From assembly GCA_031290615.1 (NCBI GenBank), contig JAITNF010000049.1, positions 1 through 43,596 of the forward strand: DNA of 43,596 nucleotides. The letters are read 5' to 3'. Shown here in pieces: positions 17,878 to 27,400 of the stretch. The notes beneath the pieces are model-generated. The model searched no databases, was not told the origin of the DNA, and was given only the letters and a program-made list of their open reading frames with translations. The DNA comes from Desulfovibrio sp. (lineage in GTDB: Bacteria > Desulfobacterota > Desulfovibrionia > Desulfovibrionales > Desulfovibrionaceae). A program made the position numbers and the translations under genes. Every line of letters begins with the position of its first letter. Position 1 is the first letter of the stretch.

Positions 17878-19666
17878 TGCCCTTCTCCTTGTTTTTATTG
17901 TCTTGAGAAGCGCCTTCAGCTCCGTACACACGTTTGGCCGGCTGCAGTTTGGTTATTTTTACCGACTCGTATTCAATGCGCGGCGCGGCGTCCTTGTTAT
18001 AATACGCCAAAGAATGCTTGAGGAAGTTTTCGTCGTCGCGTTGCTGGTAGTCTTCGTCAAGCCGCTGGTGCGCTCCACGCGATTCACGGCGTTCTATGGC
18101 TGAATGGGCCATAGCCTCCGCCACATTCAGACCATACGATATTTCAATCAGGTTGAGCACATCCGTGTTGAAGACGGAAGCGGAGTCGACGACGCCCACG
18201 TTCCTGACGCGGTCCTGCAACTCGGCGAGCTTGTCGACGGTGTTCCGCATGAGTTCTTCAGAACGGTAAATGCCGCATCCCTCTTCCATGGAGAGGCCCA
18301 TTTCGTTGCGAATGGTTACCCATTTTTCCTTGCCTTTCTGCTGCAGGATGGTCTTGAACCGGCTTTCCGTATCATCGGCCTGGGCGTCCAGAGCAGTGGG
18401 CGACACTTTCACGCCTTCCTTGCTACGCTGCGCGGCCCAGCGCCCAGCGGCCTCGCCGAAGACCAGAAGTTCGGCCAGGGAGTTGGAGCCCAGTCGATTG
18501 GCCCCGTGCATGCCGATAGACGAGCACTCACCGACGGCGAAGAGTCCCTTGATGCTAGTTTCACAATTTTTGTCAGTGGCTATACCACCCATGGTGTAGT
18601 GCGCCGTCGGGCGAACCGGGATGGGATCGTTGATGGGGTCAATGCTCATGTACTGCATGGACAACTCGCGAATAAAGGGCAGGCGCTCCAGAATTTTTTC
18701 CTTCCCAAGGTGGCGAATATCCAGGAGGGAGACGTCTCCGTGCGGAGTGCTGACCATGCGGCCAGCCCGCCATTCGTGCCAGAAAGCCTGCGAAACCTTG
18801 TCGCGCGGTCCAAGTTCCATGAATTTCGGTTTTGGCTGACCCATGGGGGTTTCCGGTCCGAGTCCATAATCCTGCAGATAGCGGTATCCGTTTTTGTTGA
18901 GCATCAACCCGCCTTCTCCGCGGCTCGCTTCCGTAATCAGGATACCGGACCCCGGCAGACCTGTCGGGTGGTACTGCACGAATTCCATGTCTCTCAGAGC
19001 GACGCCGCGGCGATAAGCGATGGACATGCCGTCGCCCGTGACAATACTCGCGTTGGTGTTGTAGCGGTAAACGCGGCCGGCTCCGCCGGTGGCGAACACT
19101 ACCGCGCCGGCGCGGATCTGCAGCAGTTCTCCTTCAATCATGTTCAGCGCGACAACTCCGGCGGCTCGTCCGTCCTCCTCTAGGAGATCAAGGATGAAAT
19201 GTTCGTCCAGACGGCGAATCTGCGGGTACTTCAAGCTGGTCTGAAACAGGGTGTGCAGCATGTGGAAACCGGTTTTGTCCGCCGCGAACCATGTGCGGGG
19301 CACTTTCATGCCCCCGAAGTTGCGCACGGCGATGCTTCCGTCTGGATTGCGGCTCCAGGGGCAGCCCCACTGTTCCATCTGAATCATTTCGCGCGTACAG
19401 TTCTGGACAAAATATTCCACCACGTCCTGTTCGCAAAGCCAGTCTCCGCCGGAAACGGTGTCGCTGAAGTGCAGTTCGAGAGAATCGTTGTCCTGCCAGA
19501 CGGCAGCCGAGCCGCCCTCCGCCGCCACCGTATGGCTGCGCATGGGGTATACTTTCGAGACAAGAGCGATATTCAGGCCTGGGCTAGTTTCCGCCGCCGC
19601 AATAGCGGCACGCAGACCGGATCCGCCGCCGCCTATAATGGCAATATCGAAGTTCAGCGTTTGCAC
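17870..19666 (-). CDS. frdA: Fumarate reductase flavoprotein subunit
   Basis: FrdA holds covalent FAD and reduces fumarate to succinate. The 598-residue chain starts (GTG) [20 protein letters not shown]. It has the flavinylated His in [16 protein letters not shown] (about residue 45), then [53 protein letters not shown], and [13 protein letters not shown]. It matches E. coli FrdA almost throughout, even to a Lys/Glu-rich C-terminus ending KEKGNG (KEKANG in E. coli). I chose GTG at 19666 because GGAGG lies eight bases upstream. A TTG at 19672 is too close to that site. Confidence 0.95.
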   Translation of the reverse strand: MQTLNFDIAIIGGGGSGLRAAIAAAETSPGLNIALVSKVYPMRSHTVAAEGGSAAVWQDNDSLELHFSDTVSGGDWLCEQDVVEYFVQNCTREMIQMEQWGCPWSRNPDGSIAVRNFGGMKVPRTWFAADKTGFHMLHTLFQTSLKYPQIRRLDEHFILDLLEEDGRAAGVVALNMIEGELLQIRAGAVVFATGGAGRVYRYNTNASIVTGDGMSIAYRRGVALRDMEFVQYHPTGLPGSGILITEASRGEGGLMLNKNGYRYLQDYGLGPETPMGQPKPKFMELGPRDKVSQAFWHEWRAGRMVSTPHGDVSLLDIRHLGKEKILERLPFIRELSMQYMSIDPINDPIPVRPTAHYTMGGIATDKNCETSIKGLFAVGECSSIGMHGANRLGSNSLAELLVFGEAAGRWAAQRSKEGVKVSPTALDAQADDTESRFKTILQQKGKEKWVTIRNEMGLSMEEGCGIYRSEELMRNTVDKLAELQDRVRNVGVVDSASVFNTDVLNLIEISYGLNVAEAMAHSAIERRESRGAHQRLDEDYQQRDDENFLKHSLAYYNKDAAPRIEYESVKITKLQPAKRVYGAEGASQDNKNKEKGNG

Positions 19667-19701
19667 ATTCAAAACCTCCGGAAGTAAAGATGCCTATATA
19701 T

Positions 19702-19713
19702 GTTAGTACTAAC
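19702..19713 (-). promoter_or_regulatory. 12-bp perfect palindrome upstream of frdA
   Basis: GTTAGTACTAAC reads the same on both strands. It lies 36 bases before the frdA start codon, next to an AT-rich TATATA segment that could be a -10 box. It sits in the 112-base gap between larA and frdA. It could be an operator for a dimeric regulator, but I cannot name one. Confidence 0.3.
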
Positions 19714-19778
19714 CAACCACCCACAACTGTGAAAAAATGAAATAACAATGAAAATGCTCCGGTCATACGCCTGATTGT

Positions 19779-21044
19779 TCAGTGACGGGGTACCGGCAAC
19801 ACCAGCGAACCTTCGGGGAGATAGGCCCATGACGCGGAGGTGCCGTGTTTCTCCAGTGCCGCATCCACAGCTTCCTGAAGCGTGGCGGCTTTTTTGGCCC
19901 AAAGGAGCGAAGTTTCGTCCGTAGTCAATGCGGAAATCCAGTAAACTTCCTTTTCCGCCGCAACCTTGGCAAAGGCGAAGGCCTTGTGTGCGCCCAGCAC
20001 AAAGTTGGCCCTGATTTCCCGCGTCACTTTTGTCGGTTCCCAGCGGCGGCGTATCCATTCTTCAAAAATGGCTTCTCCCCAGCTCTCCGTGCATTCCGCT
20101 GCGACAATGATGGTTCCGCCGGGCCGCGTAATGCGGTCGGCGTGGTCAAGGCCCTTTTGGGCTTGATACACGTTGATGTCGCGCGGGCGGCCGCTGGCGC
20201 AAGTGACGGTGACATCCACAAAGTTGTCAAAAGGAGCTTCATACATGTAAGCGGAAACGTCAACGGCCTTGCGCCAGGCCGCATGCACGTCGCCGCCGGC
20301 CACATAGACAACTTCTTTGGCAGAGTTGGTGACCACATTCAGAATAAAGTCCACGCCCACCTGTCTGGCCGCTTCAATCATTTCGTTGCTCACGGGATTC
20401 TTGTCTATATGGGGCAGAGAATCCATGAGTTCCACCATGCGGGCGTGGTTTTTTTTCACGATTTCCTTGGAGGCCAGGCCGGGCAAGATGGATTTTCTAC
20501 CGCCGGAATATCCCGCGAAATAGTGGGGCATGACAACGCCTAGGGTAATCAGAAAGTCGGCTTCCACAACCATGCGGTTGACGATGAAATCATAACCGGA
20601 TTTTAATGTGCCTAGTTTTGTCAGGTTGGATTGGTCCGTGCCGTCGTGATTGATTATTTTGAAGCGGCGGACAATTTCTTCGCCGTAAACCTCAAGGTTC
20701 TGTTTTTCGGTATGCGGATCATGAATGCCCAAGGCGATGACAAGCGTTACCTGTTCGTCCTTGATGCCGACCTCGGCAAACATTTCCAGCAGGGGAGGAA
20801 AAAGTATCCCGTATGGCGTTGGGCGCGTGATATCGTTGACGACAATGACGACTTTCCGCGGCTTTTTGGCGCGCAGCATGTCCAAGAGCGGCGGCGTGCC
20901 CACGGGATTTTTCAGCATTTCGCGCGTTTGTCCCAAGGGATCCTGCAATTTTTCCCTGCGGCCGGAGAGCATGGTTGTGGGTTTGATGCTGTCTGGAAGG
21001 GTAAAATGCAGACAAGATCTGCCGTAGGCCAGTTCATACTGCAT
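19779..21044 (-). CDS. LarA-family nickel-pincer-dependent racemase
   Basis: LarA enzymes interconvert the stereoisomers of 2-hydroxyacids with a covalently bound nickel-pincer nucleotide. The 421 residues show the conserved NDITRPTP (Arg), ALGIHDPHT (catalytic His), MPHYFAGYSGGRKSILPG (second catalytic His, and the Lys that binds the cofactor) and KNHARM (nickel-binding His), so it looks active. ATG at 21044 has GAGGAA upstream. The frame extends 35 codons further without family similarity. It lies between a dicarboxylate transporter and frdA, not in a lactate locus, so malate or a similar acid is a plausible substrate (inference). No larB, larC or larE, needed for cofactor synthesis, is in the window. 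Confidence 0.85.
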   Translation of the reverse strand: MQYELAYGRSCLHFTLPDSIKPTTMLSGRREKLQDPLGQTREMLKNPVGTPPLLDMLRAKKPRKVVIVVNDITRPTPYGILFPPLLEMFAEVGIKDEQVTLVIALGIHDPHTEKQNLEVYGEEIVRRFKIINHDGTDQSNLTKLGTLKSGYDFIVNRMVVEADFLITLGVVMPHYFAGYSGGRKSILPGLASKEIVKKNHARMVELMDSLPHIDKNPVSNEMIEAARQVGVDFILNVVTNSAKEVVYVAGGDVHAAWRKAVDVSAYMYEAPFDNFVDVTVTCASGRPRDINVYQAQKGLDHADRITRPGGTIIVAAECTESWGEAIFEEWIRRRWEPTKVTREIRANFVLGAHKAFAFAKVAAEKEVYWISALTTDETSLLWAKKAATLQEAVDAALEKHGTSASWAYLPEGSLVLPVPRH

Positions 21045-21124
21045 GGCTTTTTCCTCACACAACAGTTGGGCTGTTCGATTTGAATTATTGGAGCAGGTTG
21101 CGCAACAGGGCTTGGTTCCTCCGC

Positions 21125-21167
21125 CGAGCAGCAAATCCTGCTGTTTCAAAGAAGAACTTGCTGCTCG
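21125..21167 (-). other. Stem-loop between transporter and racemase genes
   Basis: Perfect 10-bp arms, CGAGCAGCAA (21125-21134) and TTGCTGCTCG (21158-21167), enclose 23 bases. It lies in the 145-base gap after the transporter stop. No T-run follows on the minus strand, so it may protect or process the mRNA rather than terminate it. Confidence 0.45.
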
Positions 21168-21189
21168 CCTGTTATTGCGGTCTGCAAAA

Positions 21190-22644
21190 TCAGAAGGACA
21201 GAGCTGTGGGAAACCAGTACATGGCGAATACTACGTATACGGCGAAGAAAATGAAGCCGTATATGGCCCCGAACGCCCAGAAGGTTTTCTTCTCAATATA
21301 GCCGGTATTGTAATACACCGGGCTCGGGCCTGTGCCGTACGGCGTGAGTATGCCCATGATGCCGAGACTTCCGGCAAGCATCATGCCGAGCAGCTTCATG
21401 TCAATGCCTGGCACGGCCGCTCCGGTCGCCAGCAGCACGGGCATGATGGCTGTGGTGTGCGCCGTGAGGCTGGCAAAGAAATAGTGCGAGAAATAGAAAA
21501 ACGCCAGTAGGCCGAACAGCACGATAGCCGTGCTTGAGCCGGCAAGATGGCTTGCGAAGATCACGCCGAGCCACTTGAGGAAGCCGACGCGTGCAAGGCC
21601 CGAGGCCATGGCCACCAGGGTGGCGAACCATGTCAGGGTATTCCAGGCGCTTTTGTTGGAAACGACGTCGTCCCAATTGATGATGTCCAGAATGACCATC
21701 AGGCAGAGCACAAAGATAGCGACCATCGTGGCGTTCATGACTTTGCTGCCGAAAATCCAGAGCAGCAGGGCGAGCAGGGCCATGATGGCCATGAGCCATT
21801 CCTTGCGGGTGGCGGTGCCGAGTTTTTCAAGCTCGCTCGTGGCCCATTTGGGCGTCTCGGGGAATGCTTTCTGGGTCGGAGGATAAATCGCATAGGTAAT
21901 CAGCGGAACCAAAATGAAAAGTATGACGCCCGTCGGCAGCATGCACCAGAACCACTGCATCCAGCTCATGGTTACCGCCGCGGGATCAGTCACGCCCGGC
22001 GCTTTGCCGATGAGCGATATGGCCAGCAGGTTCGGCGCGAGGCCCGTGAAGAACATGGAACTGGTGACCGACGTTGTGGCAATGCATATCCACATCAGGT
22101 ACGCGCCGATTTTACGCGGCTCTGAATTGGGAAGGGAGCCGTACATGGGCGGGATGTTCTTGACCACAGGGTATACCGAACCAGCGCTACGGGCGGTGTT
22201 GGATGGGATGAACGGGGCTAGGGCGAGGTCGGAGAGGGCCGTGGCAAAACCGAGGCCCAAAGCCTTGCTGCCGAGTTTTTTCATGAGGAGCAGGGCAATG
22301 CGTTTGCCGAGGCCTGTCTTTTCGTAACCCATGGCGAACATGTAGGCGACAAAAATCAGCCACACAGTGCTGTCCACAAAACCGGAAAGCGCCCAGTTGA
22401 GAGAGCCGCCCAACGTGGCGGCTTTGCCGTCCGGCATGGGCACCAGTCGCAGGGATCCTGCCAAGGTAACGCCGATAAGTCCAACGGCGGAGTTGGGTAG
22501 AGGTTCAAGAATGAGAGCAAGAATGACGCCAAGGAATATGCCGAGGTAACGCATGGCGTTTACCGTCAGTCCGTCCGGAACCGGCAGAAGCCAGATCAGG
22601 GCCGTGGCGGTAATGGGAATAATAGCGCTTACTCTTTTATCCAT
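21190..22644 (-). CDS. Divalent anion:Na+ symporter (DASS family), C4-dicarboxylate/citrate type
   Basis: An inner-membrane transporter of the SLC13/DASS (CitT/TtdT/YflS-like) family for di- or tricarboxylates. The 484 residues are mostly hydrophobic, with more than ten membrane segments. Family segments include FIPSNTARSAGSVYPVVKNI (an SNT substrate-binding motif) and SSTAIVLFGLLAFFYFSHYF. The C-terminal PYGTGPSPVYYNTGYI is typical of CitT/TtdT-like members. ATG at 22644 (MDKRVSAIIPI) is supported by GGAG. Neighbouring fumarase and fumarate reductase genes point to malate, fumarate or citrate as substrate, possibly in exchange for succinate (inference). Confidence 0.88.
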   Translation of the reverse strand: MDKRVSAIIPITATALIWLLPVPDGLTVNAMRYLGIFLGVILALILEPLPNSAVGLIGVTLAGSLRLVPMPDGKAATLGGSLNWALSGFVDSTVWLIFVAYMFAMGYEKTGLGKRIALLLMKKLGSKALGLGFATALSDLALAPFIPSNTARSAGSVYPVVKNIPPMYGSLPNSEPRKIGAYLMWICIATTSVTSSMFFTGLAPNLLAISLIGKAPGVTDPAAVTMSWMQWFWCMLPTGVILFILVPLITYAIYPPTQKAFPETPKWATSELEKLGTATRKEWLMAIMALLALLLWIFGSKVMNATMVAIFVLCLMVILDIINWDDVVSNKSAWNTLTWFATLVAMASGLARVGFLKWLGVIFASHLAGSSTAIVLFGLLAFFYFSHYFFASLTAHTTAIMPVLLATGAAVPGIDMKLLGMMLAGSLGIMGILTPYGTGPSPVYYNTGYIEKKTFWAFGAIYGFIFFAVYVVFAMYWFPTALSF

Positions 22645-22724
22645 GGTTTTCTCCGAGTGGATGGGGGTGCCGGAAAACATCAGGGGGCGGCCTCAACGCC
22701 GCCTGCCCGGAGTCGAAACACGTC

Positions 22725-23282
22725 TTAGCTTTGCTTGTAGGGCGCCTGACCTTGGGAGTAGTAGTCATGTCCATCGGCGTCTATGACAACAATGGCGGGA
22801 AAATCCGTGACTTCCATTGCAGCGACGGCTTCTGGTCCCAGTTCTTCATAGGCAAGGACTGTATATTTTTTGATGCTCCGGGCTATGAGCGCGCCTGCCC
22901 CACCCACTGCGGCAAGGTAGGGCACTCCGTATTTTTTTATAGCTTCCACAACCTCGGGCTTGCGATAGCCCTTGCCGATCATGCCCTTGAGTCCTTGAGC
23001 AATGAGAGCGGGAGTGTAGGCGTCCATGCGGCCAGATGTCGTCGGACCTGCGGAGCCGATGGGATGGCCGGGTTTGGCTGGCGTGGGACCGACATAATAG
23101 ACGACTCCGCCGTTGAGATCCACAGGAGGTTTTTCGCCGCGCTGCAGAGTTTCCACAAGGCGTTTGTGCGCCGCGTCGCGGGCGGCTATGATGACTCCGC
23201 TGATGAGCACACTGTCGCCGGCGCGCAGGGAACGCGCCGTCGCGTCGTCAAAGGGTGCGGTAATACGTTTCGGTTCTGACAT
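22725..23282 (-). CDS. Class I fumarate hydratase, beta subunit
   Basis: This is the C-terminal half of the oxygen-sensitive iron-sulfur fumarase (also the L-tartrate dehydratase beta fold), which makes an active enzyme with the alpha subunit. The 185 residues contain LRAGDSVLISGVIIAARDAA, VYYVGPTPAKPG, IGSAGPTTSGRMD, and KGYRKPEVVEAIKKYG. ATG at 23282 (MSEPKRITAP) has AAGGAGG five bases upstream. It follows the alpha subunit by 10 bases. Confidence 0.92.
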   Translation of the reverse strand: MSEPKRITAPFDDATARSLRAGDSVLISGVIIAARDAAHKRLVETLQRGEKPPVDLNGGVVYYVGPTPAKPGHPIGSAGPTTSGRMDAYTPALIAQGLKGMIGKGYRKPEVVEAIKKYGVPYLAAVGGAGALIARSIKKYTVLAYEELGPEAVAAMEVTDFPAIVVIDADGHDYYSQGQAPYKQS

Positions 23283-23292
23283 ACGTGCCTCC

Positions 23293-24138
23293 TTACAGCA
23301 CCACTTCCGCATGGCGGGCGGCATGGCAGTTAATATTCACGGCAACAGGCAGGCTCGCTATATGGGTAGGATACCATTCCACGTTTACTTTCAGGGCTGT
23401 TGTTCTACCGCCAAGACCGGCTGGGCCGATACCGGTTTTGTTGACAAGGGTGAGCAGCTCTTCTTCAAAGGCCGCATAACGGGGATCGGGATTTTTTGAT
23501 TCCACATCGCGCGCGCATGCCCATTTGGCGCAGAGACAGGCCGTTTCCATATTTCCGCCGATACCGACGCCCACGATCATGGGCGGACAGGAGTTTGGGC
23601 CGGCGGTGACGACGGTGTCCAGAACAACTTTTTTGACGCCTTCAATGCCGTCAGCGGGGACAAGCATTTTCAGAATGCCCTTGTTTTCCGACCCTGCTCC
23701 CTTGGGCGCTAGTCGCAGACGCAGACCGTTCCCCGGTACTATGCGGATGTGGATAACGGCCGGTGTGTTGTCCCTTGTGTTTTTGCGTTCAAAAAGCGGC
23801 TCGGCCACAACGGATTTGCGCAGATATCCATCAACATAACCGCGACGGATTCCCCCGTTGATGGCGTCCTCAAAATTGCCTCCGATAATGCGCACACCCT
23901 GTCCGAGTTCGGCAAAAACCACGGCCAGCCCGGTGTCCTGACAAATGGGCATGGTTTCGTCCCTGGCGATATCTGCGTTTTTCAGAAGCTGACCAAGAAC
24001 ATCCTTGCCCACAGGCGAAGGTTCGGATTTCAGCGAGGTTCTGAATCCGTCGTAAACATCTTTCGGTAAAACACAGTTTGCCTTGATGGCCAGATCGGCT
24101 ATGGCCTTTGTAATAGTTTCCGAGGAGATTTCCCGCAT
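23293..24138 (-). CDS. Class I fumarate hydratase, alpha subunit
   Basis: The alpha subunit binds the catalytic [4Fe-4S] cluster that interconverts malate and fumarate. The 281 residues have the three expected cluster Cys regions: MPICQDTGLAVVF, GPNSCPPMIVGVGIGG, and ETACLCAKWA. The split alpha/beta form is common in strict anaerobes. L-tartrate dehydratase is a close relative and cannot be excluded from sequence alone. ATG at 24138 has GGGAGG upstream. It is the first gene of the presumed eight-gene block that continues to frdD. Confidence 0.92.
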   Translation of the reverse strand: MREISSETITKAIADLAIKANCVLPKDVYDGFRTSLKSEPSPVGKDVLGQLLKNADIARDETMPICQDTGLAVVFAELGQGVRIIGGNFEDAINGGIRRGYVDGYLRKSVVAEPLFERKNTRDNTPAVIHIRIVPGNGLRLRLAPKGAGSENKGILKMLVPADGIEGVKKVVLDTVVTAGPNSCPPMIVGVGIGGNMETACLCAKWACARDVESKNPDPRYAAFEEELLTLVNKTGIGPAGLGGRTTALKVNVEWYPTHIASLPVAVNINCHAARHAEVVL

Positions 24139-24177
24139 ACAGTTTGCCTCCCTTGTTTTGTGCCATTATTAGCAGGT

Positions 24178-24400
24178 ACAGCTTTGGCGTCAATAACAAA
24201 GGCGGGATATTTTGTCTTCAGCCAAGACCCCACTCTTGCCGGATCCCGCTCAAAAGCACGTTCGGGCCGGTTTTTGAGCAGGCAGTCCCCATGCTTTCAT
24301 GTAGCGCCCCACTGTCCACTTGGAGACGGACATCCAAAAATAGTTTGGAAGGCTCAAGGACCGGCGCAGAATTGTCATGCGCTATGACCCGATGCGCTTA
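24178..24400 (-). pseudogene. IS630-family transposase remnant
   Basis: On the minus strand, SKWTVGRYMKAWGLPAQKPA is followed after a one-base frame change by AFERDPARVGSWLKTKYPAF. Both fit the N-terminal helix-turn-helix and linker of IS630 transposases (usual pattern TVGRYLKRWGL.PQKP ... YP.I...AKA). Only about 70 residues remain and no catalytic Asp region is seen. It lies directly upstream of the fumarase gene in the same orientation, so the operon's control region may include IS-derived sequence. Confidence 0.7.
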
Positions 24401-24460
24401 TACCTTTTTCTCCGTTATTTGTTAGGTGTCATTTTTACCTTAAGCCCAGAGCAGATTAAC

Positions 24461-27400
24461 TCACGCTTCGCGCGCAGGAAGCGCGTTATTTTCAGCGGCG
24501 TCCTGTCCCCTGAAACGCTGGCCGTAATGTTTTTGCAGGCGGCGGGAGATTTTTTCCATATAATAGTAGTAGACCGGTGTGATGTAGAGGGTTACTATTT
24601 GGGAAAAGCATAAGCCGCCCACAACGGCGAGTCCCAAGGGCCGCCGCGCCTCCGCCCCGGTTCCCAGACCGATAGCGATGGGCAGAGCGCCCATAAGTGC
24701 AGCAATGGTGGTCATCATAATGGGTTTGAAACGCACATGGCAGCCTTTGGTGATGGCCTCAAGCGGCGTCAGGGAGGAATCTCGCCGCTGAGCCTCCAAG
24801 GCGAAGTCAAGCATCATGATGGCGTTTTTCTTAACAATGCCAAGCAGCATAATCATGCCCACAAAGCCGTATAGGTCAAGTTCCATGCCAAAGAGCCACA
24901 AGGTTGTGAGTGCCCCGAAGCCAGCCGAGGGCAGCCCTGAAAGTATGGTCAGGGGATGTATGAAGCTCTCATAGAGAATACCCAGCACGAGATAGATAAC
25001 CACAATGGCCAGAATCAGAAGCCAGCCCATGCCCGATAGGGATTTTTGGAAAGCTTGGGCCGTGCCTTGGGATTCCGCATGGACGGAATCGGGAAGAAGC
25101 GGTCGCGCCGTTGCCTCCACGGTAGCCACTGCTGGCCCCAGAGCGACGCCGGGCCTGAGATTGTAGGCAATGGTCACTGCCGGAAATTGTCCGGCATGGT
25201 TGACAGCTATGGGTCCGATGCCCGGTGAAAGCTGCGCCAGCGAATCCAGCGGCACCAGCGAACCGTCTTTGGAGCGCACATAGAGCCGGGAAATGCTGGC
25301 GGCCTCCTGCTGGAAACGTTTCTGCAATTCCACAAAAACCCTGTAGTCATTGGTCGGTGCGTAGATGGTTGAAATCTCGCGTGAGCCGTAGGCGGATTGC
25401 AGGGCAAGCTCTATTTGCTGCGGGCTCACGCCCAAGGCCGCCGCCCGGTTGCGGTCGATGGTGACGCGCAATTCGGGATTTTTGATCTGCAGGTCGCTGT
25501 TCACGTCTTGCAGTTGCGGCAGTTTGCGTAGAGCTTTTTCCACATTCTGGGCGCAGTCGTACAGGGCCACTATGTCCGGCCCGGAAAGTGTGTACTGGTA
25601 CAACGCCTTGGAGGAGCGGCCGCCGATATTGACGGCGGGTGGCACGCGTAGAAAAACCCGCATAGCCGGAGATACGTTCAGCTCCCTGCGCAGACGCTCC
25701 GCCACTGCGTCAATGCCGGGCCGTTTATCGTGCGGTACAAGGTGTATCATCACAGTGCCGTTGTTCATGCTCTGACTGTCACCCACAATGCCCACCACAG
25801 AGTTGAACCTAGCAATGAATGGCTCATTTTCCAGCACGGTATCCAGGCTGTGCTGGGCATCCGTCATGCCACTGAAGGAAATGCCTTGTTCAGCGTCCGT
25901 GCTGCCCACAAGAAACCCCATGTCTTCGGTAGGCAGAAAACCTTTGGGCATAGTGATGCCCAACCACACAGTCAGCAGGAGCAGAAGTATGGATGCGCCG
26001 AAGGCGGCCAAACGGCGCCGCAGGACAAAAGCCAGCGAGTCGGCGTAGCGCATGGCAAGCCAGTCGAAAGCCCGTTCCAGCTTGCCGTACACGCCTTCGT
26101 AGCCAGCCCTGTGTTGGACGCCGGTCTTCAGAAAATAGGCGCAGAGCATGGGTGTGAGTGTGAGGGAAACCACGCCTGAACACAATATGGCTCCGATGAT
26201 CACGACCGCGAATTCACGGAAAAGTCGCCCCACAATTCCGCCCATGAATAATACTGGTATGAAGACTGCCGCCAAGGAGATGGTCATGGAAACAATGGTG
26301 AAGCCGATTTCAGCCGAACCGTCGTAGGCGGCAGCAAGCGGATTTTTGCCGGATTCCTGGTGGCGGACAATGTTTTCCAGCATGACGATAGCATCGTCCA
26401 CCACAAAACCCACGGCGAGCGTCAGGGCCATGAGGGAAAGATTGTCCAAGCTGTAGTTCAGCACGGACATGACGGCAAAAGTGGAAATGACGGACATGGG
26501 CAGGGCTAGACTCGGGATGATGGTGGCGGGCAGGTTGCGCAGAAAAAGAAAAATGACCAGTACCACCAGAAAAACCGTAAGTACCAAAGTAAGTTTGACG
26601 TCCGCCACAGATTCCCGGATGGACTCCGAACGGTCATAAAAAAATTCCACTTCGACGGAAGGCGGCAGTTGCTGCAGCAGACTTGGAAAAAGCCTGCGGA
26701 CGGCGTCCACTACCTGGACGGTGTTGGCTCCGGGCTGGCGCTCTAGGGCAAGGGTTATGCAGGGCACGCCGCCGTTGCCCCAGGCAGTTTGTTTATCCTG
26801 CCGCACGCTGTCCACTACGACGCCCAGATCATTGAGGCGTACCGGCGCGCCGTTGCGCCAAGTTACCACAACTTCGCCGAAGGCTTGGGCGTTGAACAAC
26901 TGGCCGGACGACTTGATGAAACTGGCGCGTTTGGCGCCGTCTAGGGAGCCTGTGGGCAGCATGGAATTGGCGTCAGCCACCGCGTCGGCCACTTCGTCAA
27001 TGCCTAGGCCCCGCGAGGCTAGTTCGTCCGGGTCAAGCTGAATGCGCACAGCGTACTGTTTTTGTCCGTAAATGGTCACCTGCGCCACGCCAGCCACCAT
27101 GGAAAGGCGCTGGCCGATGAAGGTATCCGCGTATTCGTTCAGGGCATAGAGCGGAAGGGTAGAGGAGGAAACCCGTAGATATAGGATGGGCAGATCAGCC
27201 GGGTTGACCTTGCGGAAGCTTGGGGGCGTCGTCATGTTGGGGGGCAGCCGGCGTTGGGCAAGACCGATGGCTGATTGCACGTCCAGCGCGGCCGCGTCAA
27301 TGTCTCGGTCAAGGTCAAACTGGATGGTGATGCGGCTACGGCCGGTGGCATTGACCGAGGAGATGGAGTCAATGCCAGCTATGGTGAAAAACTGTTTTTC

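Noticed and set aside
18104-19183. A 359-codon open frame on the plus strand
   Set aside because: It is the complement of frdA, which is conserved throughout.
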